64,000 bases of DNA from Mytilus trossulus (Eukaryota > Mollusca > Bivalvia > Mytilida > Mytilidae). The DNA lies in the NCBI RefSeq assembly GCF_036588685.1, contig NC_086376.1:26015930-26079929 (forward strand), in the 5' to 3' direction. The notes under the pieces were generated by a model. That model ran no database searches, was not told where the DNA came from, and saw only the letters and a list, made by a program, of their open reading frames with translations. The translations under genes and the position numbers were made by a program. Each line of letters begins with the position of its first letter. The first letter of the stretch is position 1. This document shows positions 1-12,837 of the stretch, in pieces.

Positions 1-1196
1 TTCTATCAAACAAATGGACCATGGTCGGAAATAAAATGATGGACTAACAACTTACACAAAAAAATCAAAGTTTAGACCACAAGGCATCAAAATACAGAAC
101 ATATTTTCAATCTTCTGAAATGTAATAGGCCTCTTATATAATCATTTGCAGCCAAAATGCCCTCAGTAACCAAACGCATGTCCCAATCTGTATCTAAGGG
201 AATTTGACAAATATTTTTGGAGCTGAACTGGGAAGTAAAATGGTATTTTCTTCTACGTGTGAAAAACTTCATTATAATCAGAATATAAAATTGTGCTGAG
301 AATCAATAATTTCCTGAAAATGAGTATATATAGCATTGAAGAAATGTGTCAATTCTGCTTGATAAATGAGATTATATTGAAAAAAAGTTAGGCTAGAGTA
401 TTTAAATGCTTTGGAAGTTTGTGAAAATGTCACTGTTAAAAAAAAAACTTTTGAAAGTAGTGTTATGCTATATAAGCATTAAGTTTGAATGGTGTGCTGT
501 GAAAAGTGTTTTTTAACAATCTGCCTATAGTGGTAAAATTTAGCATAAGAAGATTACAGTGTTGCTTTAAACTTAACTTTAATATTAAACAGACTATTAT
601 TTCAACTTGGAATTATTTTTGATTAAAGAATTTGCATAATTTCTTGTGATTGAAATATTAATAAGTTCCATGTTTATTTTGCATTATAATGTATTTTAGC
701 ATTGCATAACACTTTCCATACAATGTAGTTGTATAGTAAGTGTTGTGCACGGCACAGTACATTCTATTAAAAATGTGAATTCCTCTTTGTAACAGAAAAT
801 GTTGTGCACCACACAGAACTTTAATTTACAGAAAAAAAACATGGAATTTTATTAAAAATTTCAAGCACAAGAAATTATGCAAATTCCATAATTAAGAATA
901 ATTCCAAGTTGAAATAATAGCCTGTTAACAGTGTTTAATACACAGTTTTTCTTTTAATTTATCTAATTGGTAAACATCCATAAAACTAAAATTGTTCTGT
1001 GGTAAATCTGAAGTAACTGTAAATGTTTAAGCATTGATTGTGTGTAAATTCAAATTGTTTGAATTTTAACTCATACATTTTGTATCTGTATTCTAAAGAT
1101 GCATATTTTTATAAATGATCTTTCGTTTATGATCTCTTTTTCAGTCAACTTTAGATGACAGGTAATTATATTATGAGGATATCCAACTTTAAACAA

Positions 1197-1656
1197 GAAT
1201 GTGTCCAAAGTACACAGATGCCCCACTCGCACTATCATTTTCCATGTTCAATGGACTGTGAAATTGGGTAAATAATCTAATTTGGCATTATAATTAGAGA
1301 GATCATGTCATAAGCAAAATGTGTACTAAGTTTCAAGTTGATTGGACTTCAGCTTCATCAAAAACTACCTTGACCAAAAACTTTAACCTGAAACTTGCAC
1401 TTTCATTTTCTATGTTCAGTGGACCGTGAAATTAGGGTCAAAAGTCTAATTTGGTCTTAAAATTAGAAAGATCATTTCATTAGCAACAAGTGTACTAAGT
1501 TTCAAATTGATTGAACTTCAACTTCATCAAAAACTACATTGACCAAAAACTTTAACCTGAAGCAGGACAGACGGACAAACGGATGGACAGACAGACGGAT
1601 GAACGGACGCACAGACCAGAAAACATAATGCCCCTCTTCTATCGTAGGTGGGGCAT
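1197..1656 (+). repeat. dispersed repeat, 'gtgtactaagtttcaagttgattgg' type, copy 1
   Basis: Two consecutive ~165-bp subunits share 'gaccaaaaactttaacctga'. They are followed by a tail rich in 'gacagacgga', ending 'agaccagaaaacataatgcc' and 'gtggggcataaa'. A second copy is at 13371-13650 with only one subunit. This is a recurrent bivalve-type repeat; it has no coding capacity. Confidence 0.8.
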
Positions 1657-2106
1657 AAAAAGTAAACATGGTAAATGTGATAAATAGAAACAGAGACTGA
1701 CAAACAAGACATTGTAAATTTTCATGATAAACCAAATGTCCGTCAGACCTGTCCAGTTAAAATATTGTTAGGCCAGTAAAATTTGGACATAAACATGTCT
1801 CACAGGCAATATAAATTTAATGAAATCATATGATTTACTAAATTTCAGGCTTGCAAGTCAAAAACAATTTCATGAATACTAATTATAAGGTCTAGTTTAT
1901 TGGAATTTGGAAATCAAATACAATCAAACTGAATAACAAAGAGCATTCAACTTTTTTAACATAGTCTTAATATGCCTATAACTCTTGCCAATAACTTGTA
2001 AAACAAAAATGCAAAAGTGATGATATTAACAAATAAAATAAAAGAACTCAAAGGTTAAAAATAAATAGATTGAGGAGCAACAATCACCGGCAACACAGCA
2101 AACAGA

Positions 2107-2330
2107 AGATTTATATAGTATATACCTGGGTAGCCTGTTATAGAAATAATAACTAACAATATTAACATGTTATAGAAATAATAACTAACAATATTAACAT
2201 GTTATATAGTATATGCTTGGATAGCCTGTTATAGAAATAATAACTATCAATACATGTATTAACATGTTATATAGTATATACCTGGATAGCCTGTTATAGA
2301 AATAATAACTAACAATATTAACATGTTATA
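2107..2330 (+). repeat. short tandem repeat, ~60-70 bp unit
   Basis: Three to four imperfect units of 'gcctgttatagaaataataa' followed by 'ctaacaatattaacatgtta'. It is non-coding. Confidence 0.75.
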
Positions 2331-3587
2331 TACATGATACTGCTATACTAATTCTCTGTTATACTAACAATATGCTTAGTAAATCCTGATTTATTCACAT
2401 GCATACACAAATCATGGATATCTTTGTTTTTTCAACATGCAAACTACAAATTCTATTCATAAATTTTCTTATTAGTCGTATTTTTCTAAATCCATTTTTT
2501 TATAAATAATTTTTGTTAAACATGATGACTGATGAATTCAAATTCTTCAGGTGAAAATAAATTCAAATTTTTGTTAAAGCTATGATTAAGTTTCTTAAAT
2601 AAACCATTTTCATAAGATCCATTTGATTTCAATGTCTAAATTTAAAATGGTGTTTTCTTTGTAAAAATCTTCAAAAAAGGTTTATTTATATAATTATAAG
2701 GAATATACTTTTGTCCTGACTAATGATAAATGAATATTGGGATTTGAAAATTAACATAAATTATTCTTTTTTTCCACTTACATTCTGAATGACTTTTCTT
2801 CCAGATCTAATGGGCTCATCGGGGAAAGGGAATATCACACTTTCATCCTTTTCAAAATATGAACTCTATCTATAGTTAGATTATCTCCCTTTAAAAGCCT
2901 TAATCATGATAGTGGTCTTGTTAGGAATTGATGACAGATAGGACACAGTTTCACAATCAAGGGGACATAAGCATGATTGTTTGTCTGAATAGGGACAATT
3001 TGATCAAGTTTATTGATAAATAAAAATAAAAATAATTGAATATTAAAAGTAACGCAAATTTCTTTTCTAGTGATAGTAGTGTCAGAGTACAATGTATGCA
3101 ATGTCCAACTTGTTAAGACCAAAATAGAGGGTACAGCTCTTTTCTGCCCTTAATAGTCCTCCTGATGCCTTTTTGTTTCATAAACCAAGTTAAAAATGCC
3201 ATAAGAAAAGAAAATGGTATACTTGAAAAAAATAACAAAAAAAGCTTTTTACAATCAGGAGATTTTAGTGCATACTCACTATTATCACTAGAAACAGAAA
3301 TATGAAACTGTGCATAGATTTAAATGGGTGCTACAATATTTATTACAAATGATAGAACCAAGCCAAAATTCAAAGTTCATTTTAAAAATTCCATTTGCAA
3401 ATATCTATATTTCAAGCAAAAGCTCTGATAATAAATTTTAGATGAAGCAGGGAAAAATTACATGTAACTTCAAAGATTAACTTTTTAGAAAAAAACAACA
3501 TATGAAGAGATTCCACACCAGTCATGCATGTCTGAAATAACTAATTAATCTAAAGCCTTCACATCTATTTGTGTAAAAAAAAATTAC

Positions 3588-6500
3588 CACTTGAAGTTAG
3601 TTTCTTGGTAATTTTCGGATACTTGGCAAATTTGACATAGTAATAAGACTCATATTCCATAATAATGGTCTCCAGATCAATGTTGTCACACACTTCATAT
3701 TTGTTGACGTCTAAATTGGTTTCTCTTCCTAAGGCTTGTGCTGCTTCCACATATCTGCCAAAAAAAAAGTCCCTTCATTATAATAACAATTCATTTTTGT
3801 TTAACCTTTTTGGGGTTGTGATGCAACAAAAACTTTGAACTTGGAGGGTCATAGTCATACTATAAGTATATGTTGTGCTGATTAATTTGCAATTGAATTG
3901 GTAACATGCATCTGCATGTATTATAACATTTATAATATTTATATACTTAAATACATATCATAAACCACTTATTTTGTACATGTCTTTGAAGAATTTATTC
4001 ACAACTAAGTCTAAGGTTTACATTGATGAAAAGCAGGTGATTTTTATTTTTTCCTAAAATGAGGTGAAATAAAGACTGCTTTAAACAATCAATTCATTAA
4101 TGTCACTTAATACATGTACCATTAATAAATTTGAATGAAACATACCCTTCTTCGTACATATAATTAAGTACCAGAATTAACAGATTCTTCTTTCTGGTAT
4201 CTGTTCGTAACTCATCCTGAAAGCAAAAAGAAGTCAAAAGTATAATATAATTTCCTATTTATTCATTAAACATTTCAGATATGATTCACTTTTAAGTGCA
4301 TATTAATAAATAACATGTACTCCATGCATCAAATGTAAAATCGAGCAGTCAAATAGATATAGGAAGATGTGGTGTAAGTGGCAATGAGACAACTCTCCAT
4401 CCAAATAACAATTAATATAAGTAAACCATTAAGGGTCAATGTACAGCCTTCAACATGGAGTGTAGTACTATGTGTTTTCTTGTGGTAGTACTTCAATGTA
4501 CTAAAATTAAAATTTTCTGCCAAAATTAACATTTCAATTTAGAATCATATCACACATCTTAGATCATGAAGATGTTGGTTAGGTTAGTGTTGCTAAGTAA
4601 AACTTTAATTCTATGTGCAGTATTTTGAAGTATATATATATATATATAAAAGGTGGTAAATCTGAAAACGTAAACACTTGAAATAAACATCACAAAAACC
4701 TTGCACAGAAAATATAAGTCAGGAAAAACTAAGCACGAGAAAAAAGTACTAGAAATTGTGACTAAGCCGTTCTTGGAGATCATGCAGTCATTTTTAACGG
4801 ACATAAAGTCCCTGTTGTCACCTTTTAGTGTCTGCTTGTTGTATTTAATTTGAAGAAAAAAAATTACTCATAGTAACTTGATATATTTTAAAAGTATTTA
4901 AACAATTAATGTCCAGATTATAGAATGTAGAATTTAAGAGTAGCTACACCATTGTTCACAAAACACAGAAAAAATACAATGGGAAACATGAAGCATGCAC
5001 AACAAACCAAACACAAGAAAATGAGAAAAAAAATGTAAAAACATGTAAAATAAAAGGCCAAAAACGTTGCACCAAAATAGCCCTTTACCACCCTATTTAT
5101 ATCATGTATATAGGTATGAAGTAGAAGCATAGGTAGGTCCGTCGTATTAATATTCACAGAAGCGTTATATTATAAAAATTTCTAAGGGTTCCGCGGAACC
5201 CAGTGTCTCGCCTACTTTTGATGTAAATCGCAGGCGCAACAAAAATGAGGAAAAAGATCAATAAAAATATTCCTTTTGATACAATCTTTTGATTGTAAGA
5301 AGCTACTGTCCAAGTTTGGTAATAATCCAGCATAGTTTATGAATCTAATAAATGATTTAAAAACTTTAACTGTAGACTTTTAATACACGTATGTAAGGTT
5401 AACTGAAAGAAAATCTAAGTCCATTTAAAAGTAAAAATCTGAAAAAGTGGATTTTTTTTTTCTTCAAAATTTACTTCTGGATACTATCTTATGATCATAA
5501 ATAAGCTTCTGTCCAAGTTTGGTACAAACCCAGGATAGTTTAAGAAAGTAATTAAAATTTTAAAAACTTTAACCACAGAGTGAATGTAATGTTTCCCTGC
5601 AGAAAAACTAAGTCCATTTACAAGTAAAATATGGAAAAAATGGAATTTTATTTTTACAAAATTTACTTCTGGATACAATCTTATGATCATAAACAAGCCT
5701 CTGTCCAAGTTTGGTAGAAATCCAGTATAGTTTAAGAAAGTTATTAAAATTTCAAAAACTTTAACCACAGAGTGAATATTTGTGGACGCCGCCGACGACA
5801 ATAACGATCACTTAAACCCTTGAAGAACGTTAATAGTGCAGGAATACAGGCGTTCCCTTCTATCTGGTATTATTGTCTTTATTGATGTCATAACGGCACG
5901 CATAATTGAGTTTTCTTCCTCCAGTTTTAGTTTGTAACCCAGATTTGTTTTTTTTCTATTGATTTAAGAGTTTCGAACAGCAATATACTACTGTTGCCTT
6001 TAGTTTATTTTCCAGAGTCATAAATGAGGGGGGTTAGGAGGGGTCTTGATCCCGAAATCCCAGGCTTAAAAAACACGGAATCCAGAGGTCTCGAAAGGGT
6101 CAATCCTGAGCTCAAAAACACCCGATCACAGAGTCCCAATAAAGGTCCTATCCCCCCTCATAGATGGACAGACGCAAAAGGTCTAACGGGAGGGATTGTA
6201 CATTTTGTACCTGATATTCATATGATGAAGACATAATCTTTCAATCAGTTTAATTGAGGTCTGAACTGGCATGTCAGTTAACTGCTAGTAGTCTGTTGTT
6301 ATTTATGTATTATTGTCATTTTATTTATTTTCTTTTGTTACATCTTTTGACATCGGACTCCTCTTGAACTGAATTTTAATGTGCGTATTGTTAATCTTTT
6401 ACTTTTCTACATTGGCTAGAGGTATAGGGGGAGGGTTGAGATCTCAGAAACATGTTTAACCCCGCCGCAATTTTGCGCCTGTCCCAAGTCAGGAGCCTCT

Positions 6501-7013
6501 GGCCTTTGTTAGTCTTGTATGATTTTAAATTTTAGTTTCTTGTGTATAATTCGGAGTTTAGTATGATGTCCATTATCACTGTACTATTATGCATATTTTA
6601 GGGGCGAGCTGAAGGACACCTACGGGTGCGGGAATTCTTGCTACATTGAAGACCCATTGGTTGCCTTCGGCTGTTGTTTGCTCTATGGTCGGGTGGTTGT
6701 CGCTTTGACATATTCACCATTTCCTTTCTCCATTTTATTGTATGTTCAGTAATTTGGTCTTTACAGTAAAACCTGGATGCCTTAAAGGTGAACATACATC
6801 ATGGTGCAAATATTAACATTGGGTTTTGCAATTATAATATTGTTGACATTTGTTGGTGGACTAAGGACACTTATCGTTATCGCAGTCAGCACTCCACAGC
6901 ACTTGCGGCTCATCCAAACACATTTTTTTAAAGTACCATCTTTAAGAATAGATAATTACCGCTTCTCTTGCTTGATTTGCAGTACGAATCGTTTGATAGC
7001 TTAATTCCGACAT
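3588..7013 (-). CDS. KATNAL2: KATNAL2, katanin p60 ATPase A-like 2 (5' three coding exons, partial)
   Basis: Exons, minus strand: 6960-7013, 4146-4216, 3588-3754, joined in frame (54+71+167 nt, ending in phase 1). The first exon starts with ATG at 7013 and reads [18 protein letters not shown]. The second gives [20 protein letters not shown] and the third contains [20 protein letters not shown]. This order and wording match the N-terminus of vertebrate KATNAL2, whose LisH region mediates dimerisation or microtubule association. The AAA+ ATPase domain is not in the window, so it should lie in exons to the left of base 1 or in exons I could not find. All junctions are GT-AG. Family knowledge: katanin-like AAA ATPases sever or remodel microtubules and act in cilia and centrosomes. 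The identification is firm; the 3' structure is unknown. Confidence 0.88.
4345..4462 (+). repeat. short interspersed repeat, 'gaagatgtggta' family
   Basis: A sequence of the type 'ataggaagatgtggtgtaag' followed by 'gagacaactctccatccaaa' and 'gccttcaacatggag'. Related copies occur at 8829-8937, 52400-52590, 60680-60790 and 62311-62425. Reverse copies are at 28575-28705 and 49812-49905. It lies in KATNAL2 intron 1. Confidence 0.75.
5220..5800. repeat. ~175-bp degenerate tandem units in KATNAL2 intron 1
   Basis: Three related units share 'cttctgtccaagtttggtac', 'aaaactttaaccacagagtg' and 'tttacttctggatac'. The last ends in 'gtggacgccgccgacgac'. This is a dispersed repeat and not a gene, despite a 105-codon open frame on the minus strand. 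Confidence 0.75.
6023..6165. repeat. GA/TC-bordered inverted-repeat element, copy 1
   Basis: It begins 'atgagggg(g)ttaggagggg' and ends with the near reverse complement 'ggtcctatcccccctcat'. Internal 'gatcccgaaatccc' phrases recur. A second copy is at 39547-39740. It resembles a small non-autonomous DNA element. Confidence 0.6.
6597..6745 (+). repeat. dispersed repeat 'agctgaaggac(a/g)cct', copy 1
   Basis: It matches 35290-35440 across 'gctacattgaagacc', 'gctgttgtttg', 'ggtcgggt' and 'ccatttcc'. Probably the 3' part of a retroelement family; only the two-copy similarity is directly visible. Confidence 0.65.
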
Positions 7014-7675
7014 TGTACCAGTCATTTTCAAGTTCCTTTAGTTAAGAACATTTTTTCTATACAGACACTCATCCGGTCGCGAAGAATAACAAATATGGTG
7101 GAAGTCTGGTAACGTAAAGTTCTCGTAGGATGGTATTTCATTTTTATTTTATTCATACGTAATTTTTATTTGTACAGAAGTATTTTTGAGCTAAAAAACC
7201 TTAAAAAAGTGCAATTAAAATCATTTTTGTAAGAAAATATAGATATTAATTCAAAGAAAAATCTCTTTGTCGAACAAACGTTTTAATACACAAATTTTTT
7301 AGTGATAGTGAGCAGGAGGTCAAAAGAACCGTTAAATCTGCGTCTTTAAGACGCTTATAAACAAAGAGCACCTGTCAGAGCATAATTATCTGCATTTCTA
7401 GAGCAATTTGGTCTTAAAAATGTATGTCTTCTATTTTAATATTGACAAATTGATTGATTGTATGTACAATTTTCTCAAGAATATCGTAAATTCATGTTAA
7501 TTTTGACATTAAACACTTAACCAACAGATTCTTGTCACTAATAATTCAGTCCAATCATGGAAGTATTATATTGACACTCAAGGGTCTTCTGGTATCTGTT
7601 CGCTTTCAAAACACATTCACATCCAACACGTTTTTACCCCTCACTGTTGCCTAATGGGTTGTGTTCGCATCATAT

Positions 7676-7847
7676 TTTAATGCACCTTATAATGCTAAAT
7701 TATCCAGCTGACCTGGCCGCTTGAACCTTAATTTGATGCATACAACAATCACTTTTCCATAGTGACATCAGATATTTTGTTTTATGACTTCAAAATTTTG
7801 CAGGAACTTATGTGATAGCCAATAAAATAGCGATTAAGTGTATTAAA
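7676..7847 (-). mobile_element. MITE, diverged copy of the 35988-36161 family
   Basis: It runs from 'aatgcaccttataatgct' to 'aatagcgattaagtgtatt' and shares the internal text 'gatgcatacaacaatcac' and 'gacatcagatattttgtttt' with the reverse complement of 35988-36161. It is older than that copy, because its ends are degraded. Confidence 0.65.
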
Positions 7848-7860
7848 AAAACGTTGAATT

Positions 7861-9477
7861 TAATATATATGTAACACTCCCAAACGTGTCCTTCCCCCCA
7901 AACGTGTCCGATTCCCCCAAAGGTGTCTTTTCTCCCTAAACCTGTCCGAAATGTACAATATTCCCCAAACGTGTCCGATTTCATAACACCCAAACGTGTC
8001 CGATAAATGTTATTCGCCAAAACGTGTCCAATATTTAACGCCAGAACGTCTCACGTCTTTTAGCGTTACTACATGTAACTCCTAAATAAAATCGCTGATA
8101 ACGTTAATTTTACGGCAATTCTATGATGGTGACACAGGTGACAAACTTTTTATTTATTAGCTTTAGCTAATTAAATGTAGGTTTTAAATGAATATCATAA
8201 TTCCAAATTTAATCTGTAATTGTTAATTATCTTTTGACTGAAATTACTTATTGTTCAGTTGCAAGTATTTCAAACTCATTTAGAGCGAACCTGCACATAG
8301 TTATAGAGTTGAATTAATCGGTGACTTTGTAAATTATTTTGTACTTATAAACTCAGATGATGCATTTTATATTTATCGGAATATTGCCTGGCGGGAGTTA
8401 AGCAGCATTTTTTAAAACTTGTGTTAATAGTTCTCCATCTGAATTTGTGTGTATTTCAAAAATTCATCAAATCATAAACTCGTTATCCGTTTTTTTTTTT
8501 TAATAAAATTTAGGTTTCCAGCATCACTAAAGACACACGATAAAGAGACATAACGTCCAGTTCCAAATATTTCATGCATTGGTTTTATAGATTCTTTTTA
8601 TTAATATGAATGTTATGTGATCAACGCCGGTTATTAGTGGTTACCGAAATTGCAAATTTAATTTGTACTGTATAAATTCTCTTTCTAGACTGTTGATAGC
8701 TTATTGTCCAGTTGCAAGTATTTCATGCATATTTAGAGAACATACATGTTTTAATGATTTTACTGTTCTATACTGTTTAAGTTATCTTTAAACTGATGAT
8801 TGCGTATTGTCCAGTTGCAAGTATTTCATAGATATAGGAAGATGTGGTGTGAGTGTCAATGAAACAACTCTATCCAAATAACAATTTAAAAACTAAACCA
8901 TTATAGGTTAAAGTATGGCCTTCAACACGGAGCCTTGCATGCATATTTAGAGAGAACATAGGTTAGAAGTTTTTATTTTTACATTTGTACTGTATAAATT
9001 ACTTTAGACTGTTGATCGTCCAGTAGCCGGGATTTCACAATATTTAGAGAGAAAAAATTTTAAGGTGCAGAGAAAGGGACACTTTCATCCGTTAACTTTA
9101 CATTTTAACTAAATACGTTTGCTTCCTATTTACATACGACATAGCCGAAATGACGCCCCCACTTTTATCCAGTTTTTTTGGCCGGTTTGAAAAAGTACCT
9201 TATCTATATTTTTAATGAAATGGTAAAATTAGTATAAATTAGTATTAATGGAATAGCACTAACCAAATAACGCTTGATATGGACACGTTTTTGGCATTGG
9301 ACACGTTTGGGGTAAGTTTAGAGATGGACACGTTTGGGCGTTTATACAAATCACACGCTTTGGCGATGTTTTGATCTAGACATCGTTTGCAGATCAGTGA
9401 CGTCAACATGGACACGTTTGGGGGACTCGGACACGTTTGGGGGGAAGGACACGTTTCTGAGTGTTACATATATATTA
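7861..9477. mobile_element. 1.6 kb non-autonomous foldback-like DNA element
   Basis: The ends are perfect 19-bp inverted repeats: TAATATATATGTAACACTC at 7861-7879 and its complement at 9459-9477. Inside each end lies a cluster of the motif GGACACGTTTGGGG or near variants. They read as the complement on the left (about 7877-8045) and forward on the right (about 9278-9455). The core contains about five copies of 'gtccagttgcaagtatttca'. One is interrupted by a short interspersed repeat at 8829-8937. No transposase is encoded. Confidence 0.8.
8829..8937 (+). repeat. short interspersed repeat nested in the 7861-9477 element
   Basis: The 'ataggaagatgtggtgtgag ... gccttcaacacggagcc' unit splits an internal repeat between 'gcaagtatttcat' and 'gcatgcatatttagagagaa'. 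It therefore arrived after the host element. Confidence 0.7.
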
Positions 9478-9588
9478 GATTTCTCTAATTCTTAAGCTCT
9501 TTATCTCTTTCCTGACCTGTTGATTATTTTAATTTAATCAATGTGTGGTTTGTGTGATCTCAGTTCTTCATTTGTCAAAAATATATTG

Positions 9589-10115
9589 TTAAGGGGGCTC
9601 GCAGGTTTAAATCAATTTTTTTTTCTAATATAGGATTTCGCTATATTTTTCTATAGATGAACTTTATCTTATACTTAAAAAAGAAAAAGAAAATAAAAAA
9701 AGGGGTCACCATTCATTTCCGCTCACAATCTGCCTTCGAAAGAAGCATAGGTTTTTGTAAGGGATTTTTTTTCTGTTGAGCTGATACATGTAGGAGAAAA
9801 AGAGCTAATATAGAAATAAAAAATAACATTAATATAATATATTAATATTTAATATTTAATACATTAATATATATAATATTTCAGAAATCGCTTAAATTTT
9901 ACAATTATTTAAGTTTATGTACAGCTTATTTGAAAACAATAAATAAAAATATAGGTCACCTATGTGTTAAAAGAGATATTTCAATTTCATTTTTTGGCAT
10001 TTTTGGTCCAAAGGGAGATAATTTGGAGCTTTTCCAATGATATAAAAACATTTTAAAAGTTATCTGTTAAATGTTTAATTTTTTGCTGAAAATTTTGTAC
10101 CCGCAAGCCTCCTAA
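9589..10115. mobile_element. TTAA-flanked short DNA element, copy 1 (uninterrupted)
   Basis: Left end TTAA-GGGGGCTCGCAGGT; right end ACCCGCAAGCCTCC followed by TAAG, a probable decayed TTAA. Internal sequence ('ggggtcaccattcat', 'gggagataatttggagctttt') aligns with the two halves of copy 2 at 40409-45825, which a LINE has split. It is non-coding and about 0.52 kb long. Confidence 0.8.
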
Positions 10116-10149
10116 GTTAAATTTTCTAGCTTTCCTCTGAAATTCCTAT

Positions 10150-10800
10150 TGTGATTTCACAAAAAAGGCAACCATACCTGCAGATGATGTGATGTAGGAA
10201 GAACATTTTTGACAAAACTTAGATTTCTGACACAAAATAAATGTGGTTAAAGATCTTACAAATCTTTTGCTCAATACTGTGCAATGAAAGATTTCTTCTT
10301 CAAATTTAAAAAAAATCGAAATTTGAAAATTTGGAAAGTATATGGAAAAAAAATCCACCCCCAACCCAATATTTGAAACTCATCTTAGAGCAATAAATCC
10401 GATTGAGCCTTTCCTTAGTAGTATGGAACTTTGTAGTATAATTTCAGAGAGATCCATACATGTACATTGGAACATGCTTGTTTTTGGCCCCTACTTCCAA
10501 CATTTTTGGGGTAATTAACCCCATACTCAATCCCAGCCTTCCCTTTCTGATATGGAACCCTGTGGTACAATGTCAGAGAGATCCATACACTTTAAATACA
10601 CACAAGTTATTGTCTTGAAACAAGAAAAATGCTTATTTTTTGGCCTTTTTTGGTCCTTTATCCCTACACGTCACTGTTGGCCCCATAACCTCTTTAATGA
10701 ATCCCAACCTTCTTGTGGTATTGAACATTGTGGTACAATTTCAGAGCAGTCGAAAGGACTAGGATATGCTGAATCTAACCATGTGCATGTATTTTGATTT
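10150..10800 (+). repeat. dispersed repeat with 'gtggtacaatttcagag' units
   Basis: It contains recurring phrases 'atggaaccctgtggtacaat', 'cagagagatccatacac' and 'ttctgacacaaaataaatgt'. The same order of phrases recurs at about 38370-38730. The open frame at 10552-10797 lies within this repeat and is not treated as a gene. Confidence 0.7.
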
Positions 10801-11585
10801 TAGATATTGGACCATAATAGGTAAAGTCCAATTTAAAATTTAAAGTTTTTAAGTTTAAGTTCTTAGACCACATTCATCAAGTGTCAGAAACATGTGTTGT
10901 GTCAACTATTTTTAAATCACAATCCAAATTCAGAGCTGTATCAAGCTTGAATGTTGTGTCCATACTTGCCCCAATGTTCAGGGTTCAAACTCTGCGGTTG
11001 AATAAATCTGTGCCCTGCAGAGCAACTGGTTACATATTGATCATCAGTTGATTTAATTAGTTTTTAAAAAAACACTTAACCGATCTGACTACAGATGGGT
11101 AAACAAATAATTATGGATGTACTACATAAAAATAAAATTACTAGAGTGGTGAAAAAAATAAACCAAGAAATCTAACAAAACTAGCAGATGAATTAGAATA
11201 GCCTACATTTGTACTTGCAATTTATATTTCAGGTAATAATATGAAGTCAACTGATTAACCTCCATTACAGTTGAACTAGAAGTAGAATTGAGAAGGTTTA
11301 GATATGAGTACCTCCTTTTAACCAATTGCTGGTGTGAAGAATGTTAATTTTTACAACAGAAGACAACAGGTACATTTTTTATGGCAATTTGTAATAATAT
11401 TGTTTGAATGATGTACATGTATATATATATAGAATTGCTGCCTTTGAAGAAACTCATCTTGAAATGATTACAGACACCATAATTATATTGTTTGTTGTTA
11501 TTGAATATCTATTTCACAGCTGATGACAACAGATATGTTTCATTTGTCCACAATCTACATGTAGTCATCACGAATTGTAACTATT

Positions 11586-11628
11586 CAGGGGCGGGTCCAG
11601 GTAAGGGCGTAATGGGCGTACGCCCCCC

Positions 11629-11664
<36 letters not shown>

Positions 11665-12837
11665 ATCGTTATAATCTGCTAGTATTGTATTGAATAATGG
11701 CAATTTATCATATTCATTAATTAAACACATACTCTGATTTCTTTTTATACTGATTCCCCAATCTGATGGGTCATCATCAACCGTAAAATTTCGTTTCTTG
11801 GAGTTCGACTATGCGATTAGTATCCATTGTTGTTGATGTGATAAAGAATTCGCCAAAGATGTCGATGTCCAAAAAAAAAACCGTCAAAAGACCTGAAAAT
11901 CGTATCAAGGTGTCTTGGACACCTTTTTTTTTAACTTAACCTTCACTGATGTAAGGGCATGCTCGACTTTATTCCCAAACATCATGAACGTTCTCTTCTT
12001 ACTTGCTTTGACGAGCGTCACGTCAAGCTCCACTGAAAGAGCTAACTCATCCCTTAAGTTGATCAAGAATGATTTGAGAAGCACCATGAAGGAGGATCGC
12101 CTAAATGCTCTGCTTCTTTTATATGTTCACAGAGACATTCAACTTGAATTTGATAAAATTATTAACGATTACGCCATGAGAAATCCACGTAAAATGGTTC
12201 TAATGAATCCACTCTAGTAATTGAAAATGAGAGTCCGTCAGTATTTTTCTGTGTTCATTTTAGGTTTTGCGTCAAGGTACATGTATACTAGAAATATGTA
12301 TATTTCCACATTAAAGCAATACTCAGAACGAAAGAACTTTATTCTTCAGTGTTTATTTGTCTTGTATCATATGTGTCGTTCAATGAAACCCGAACTTAAT
12401 CAACAATAGAGGGATTACTTCATAATTTGATGCTAAATTGTTGAAATTCAGGAGCTTCTGAGCTTCCCCATGGACCCTCCACCGTAATCACGCCTCTCGT
12501 TCATAAAATCCTGGCCTAGGAATTGAAATGATAAGTAACTCCTTATACCCTTGAGTTTGGAATTTCTCGTTATTGGTCTACTGCTGTTAAGATCCATCCA
12601 ATCATTTTAATATACCATAGACAATTAATGGATAACACTCGGCATAAAAATGTCACACCCTGACACTTTAACTATAAAATATACATGCTCCAAGTCAGGA
12701 ACCGTTACATTAGAACCATTCTCTATTATTTTATGTTTTTAAGCCAAAAAAAGGTCCAAAATTTTTTTCGCCTCGCTCCGCTCGGCGAAATATTTTATTC
12801 TACGCCCCACCTTTCAAATATCCTGGACACGCCCCTG
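11586..12837. mobile_element. internally decayed hAT DNA transposon
   Basis: Terminal inverted repeats are CAGGGGCGGGTCCAG (11586) and CTGGACACGCCCCTG (ending 12837). They are flanked by a 5-bp direct repeat, CTATT (11581-11585 and 12838-12842). The element holds a hAT C-terminal transposase remnant and an A-rich tract at 11632-11661. Confidence 0.8.
11915..12217 (+). pseudogene. hAT transposase C-terminal dimerisation remnant
   Basis: A 100-codon open frame ends in a region with the hAT dimerisation signature: FPNIMNVLFLLAL, then SSSTERANSSLKLIKNDLRS, then TMKEDRLNALLLL. In family members this segment follows the DDE/RNase H core and mediates oligomerisation. The catalytic core, the BED zinc finger and a convincing start codon are absent within the 1.25 kb element, so it is a broken copy. 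The assignment rests on the visible 'STERxNSxLKxIKxxLRxTMxxxRLNxL' pattern. Confidence 0.75.

Larger units (their letters stand above)
1..3587. other. KATNAL2 downstream interval (intronic or unresolved)
   Basis: No exon that continues the phase-1 end of KATNAL2 exon 3 could be found here. The stretch is AT-rich and holds a dispersed repeat (about 1197-1656), a short tandem repeat (about 2107-2330) and otherwise no recognisable structure. Confidence 0.5.

Noticed and set aside
2770-2872. possible next KATNAL2 exon on the minus strand (ends IRSGRKVIQN|gtaagt)
   Set aside because: No acceptor gives the phase needed after exon 3 without an immediate stop, and the wording does not match the known KATNAL2 continuation.
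5484-5801. 105-codon open frame on the minus strand
   Set aside because: It consists of two units of a dispersed repeat, and the translated text repeats itself accordingly.
7095-7120. short ATG-containing segment with a donor as first exon of the 13847 gene
   Set aside because: Joining its possible donors to the acceptor at 13846 gives an immediate stop, so it can only be untranslated, and nothing else supports it.
10146-10797. open frames on both strands near 10.1-10.8 kb
   Set aside because: They coincide with a dispersed repeat found again at 38.4-38.7 kb, with different open frames there.
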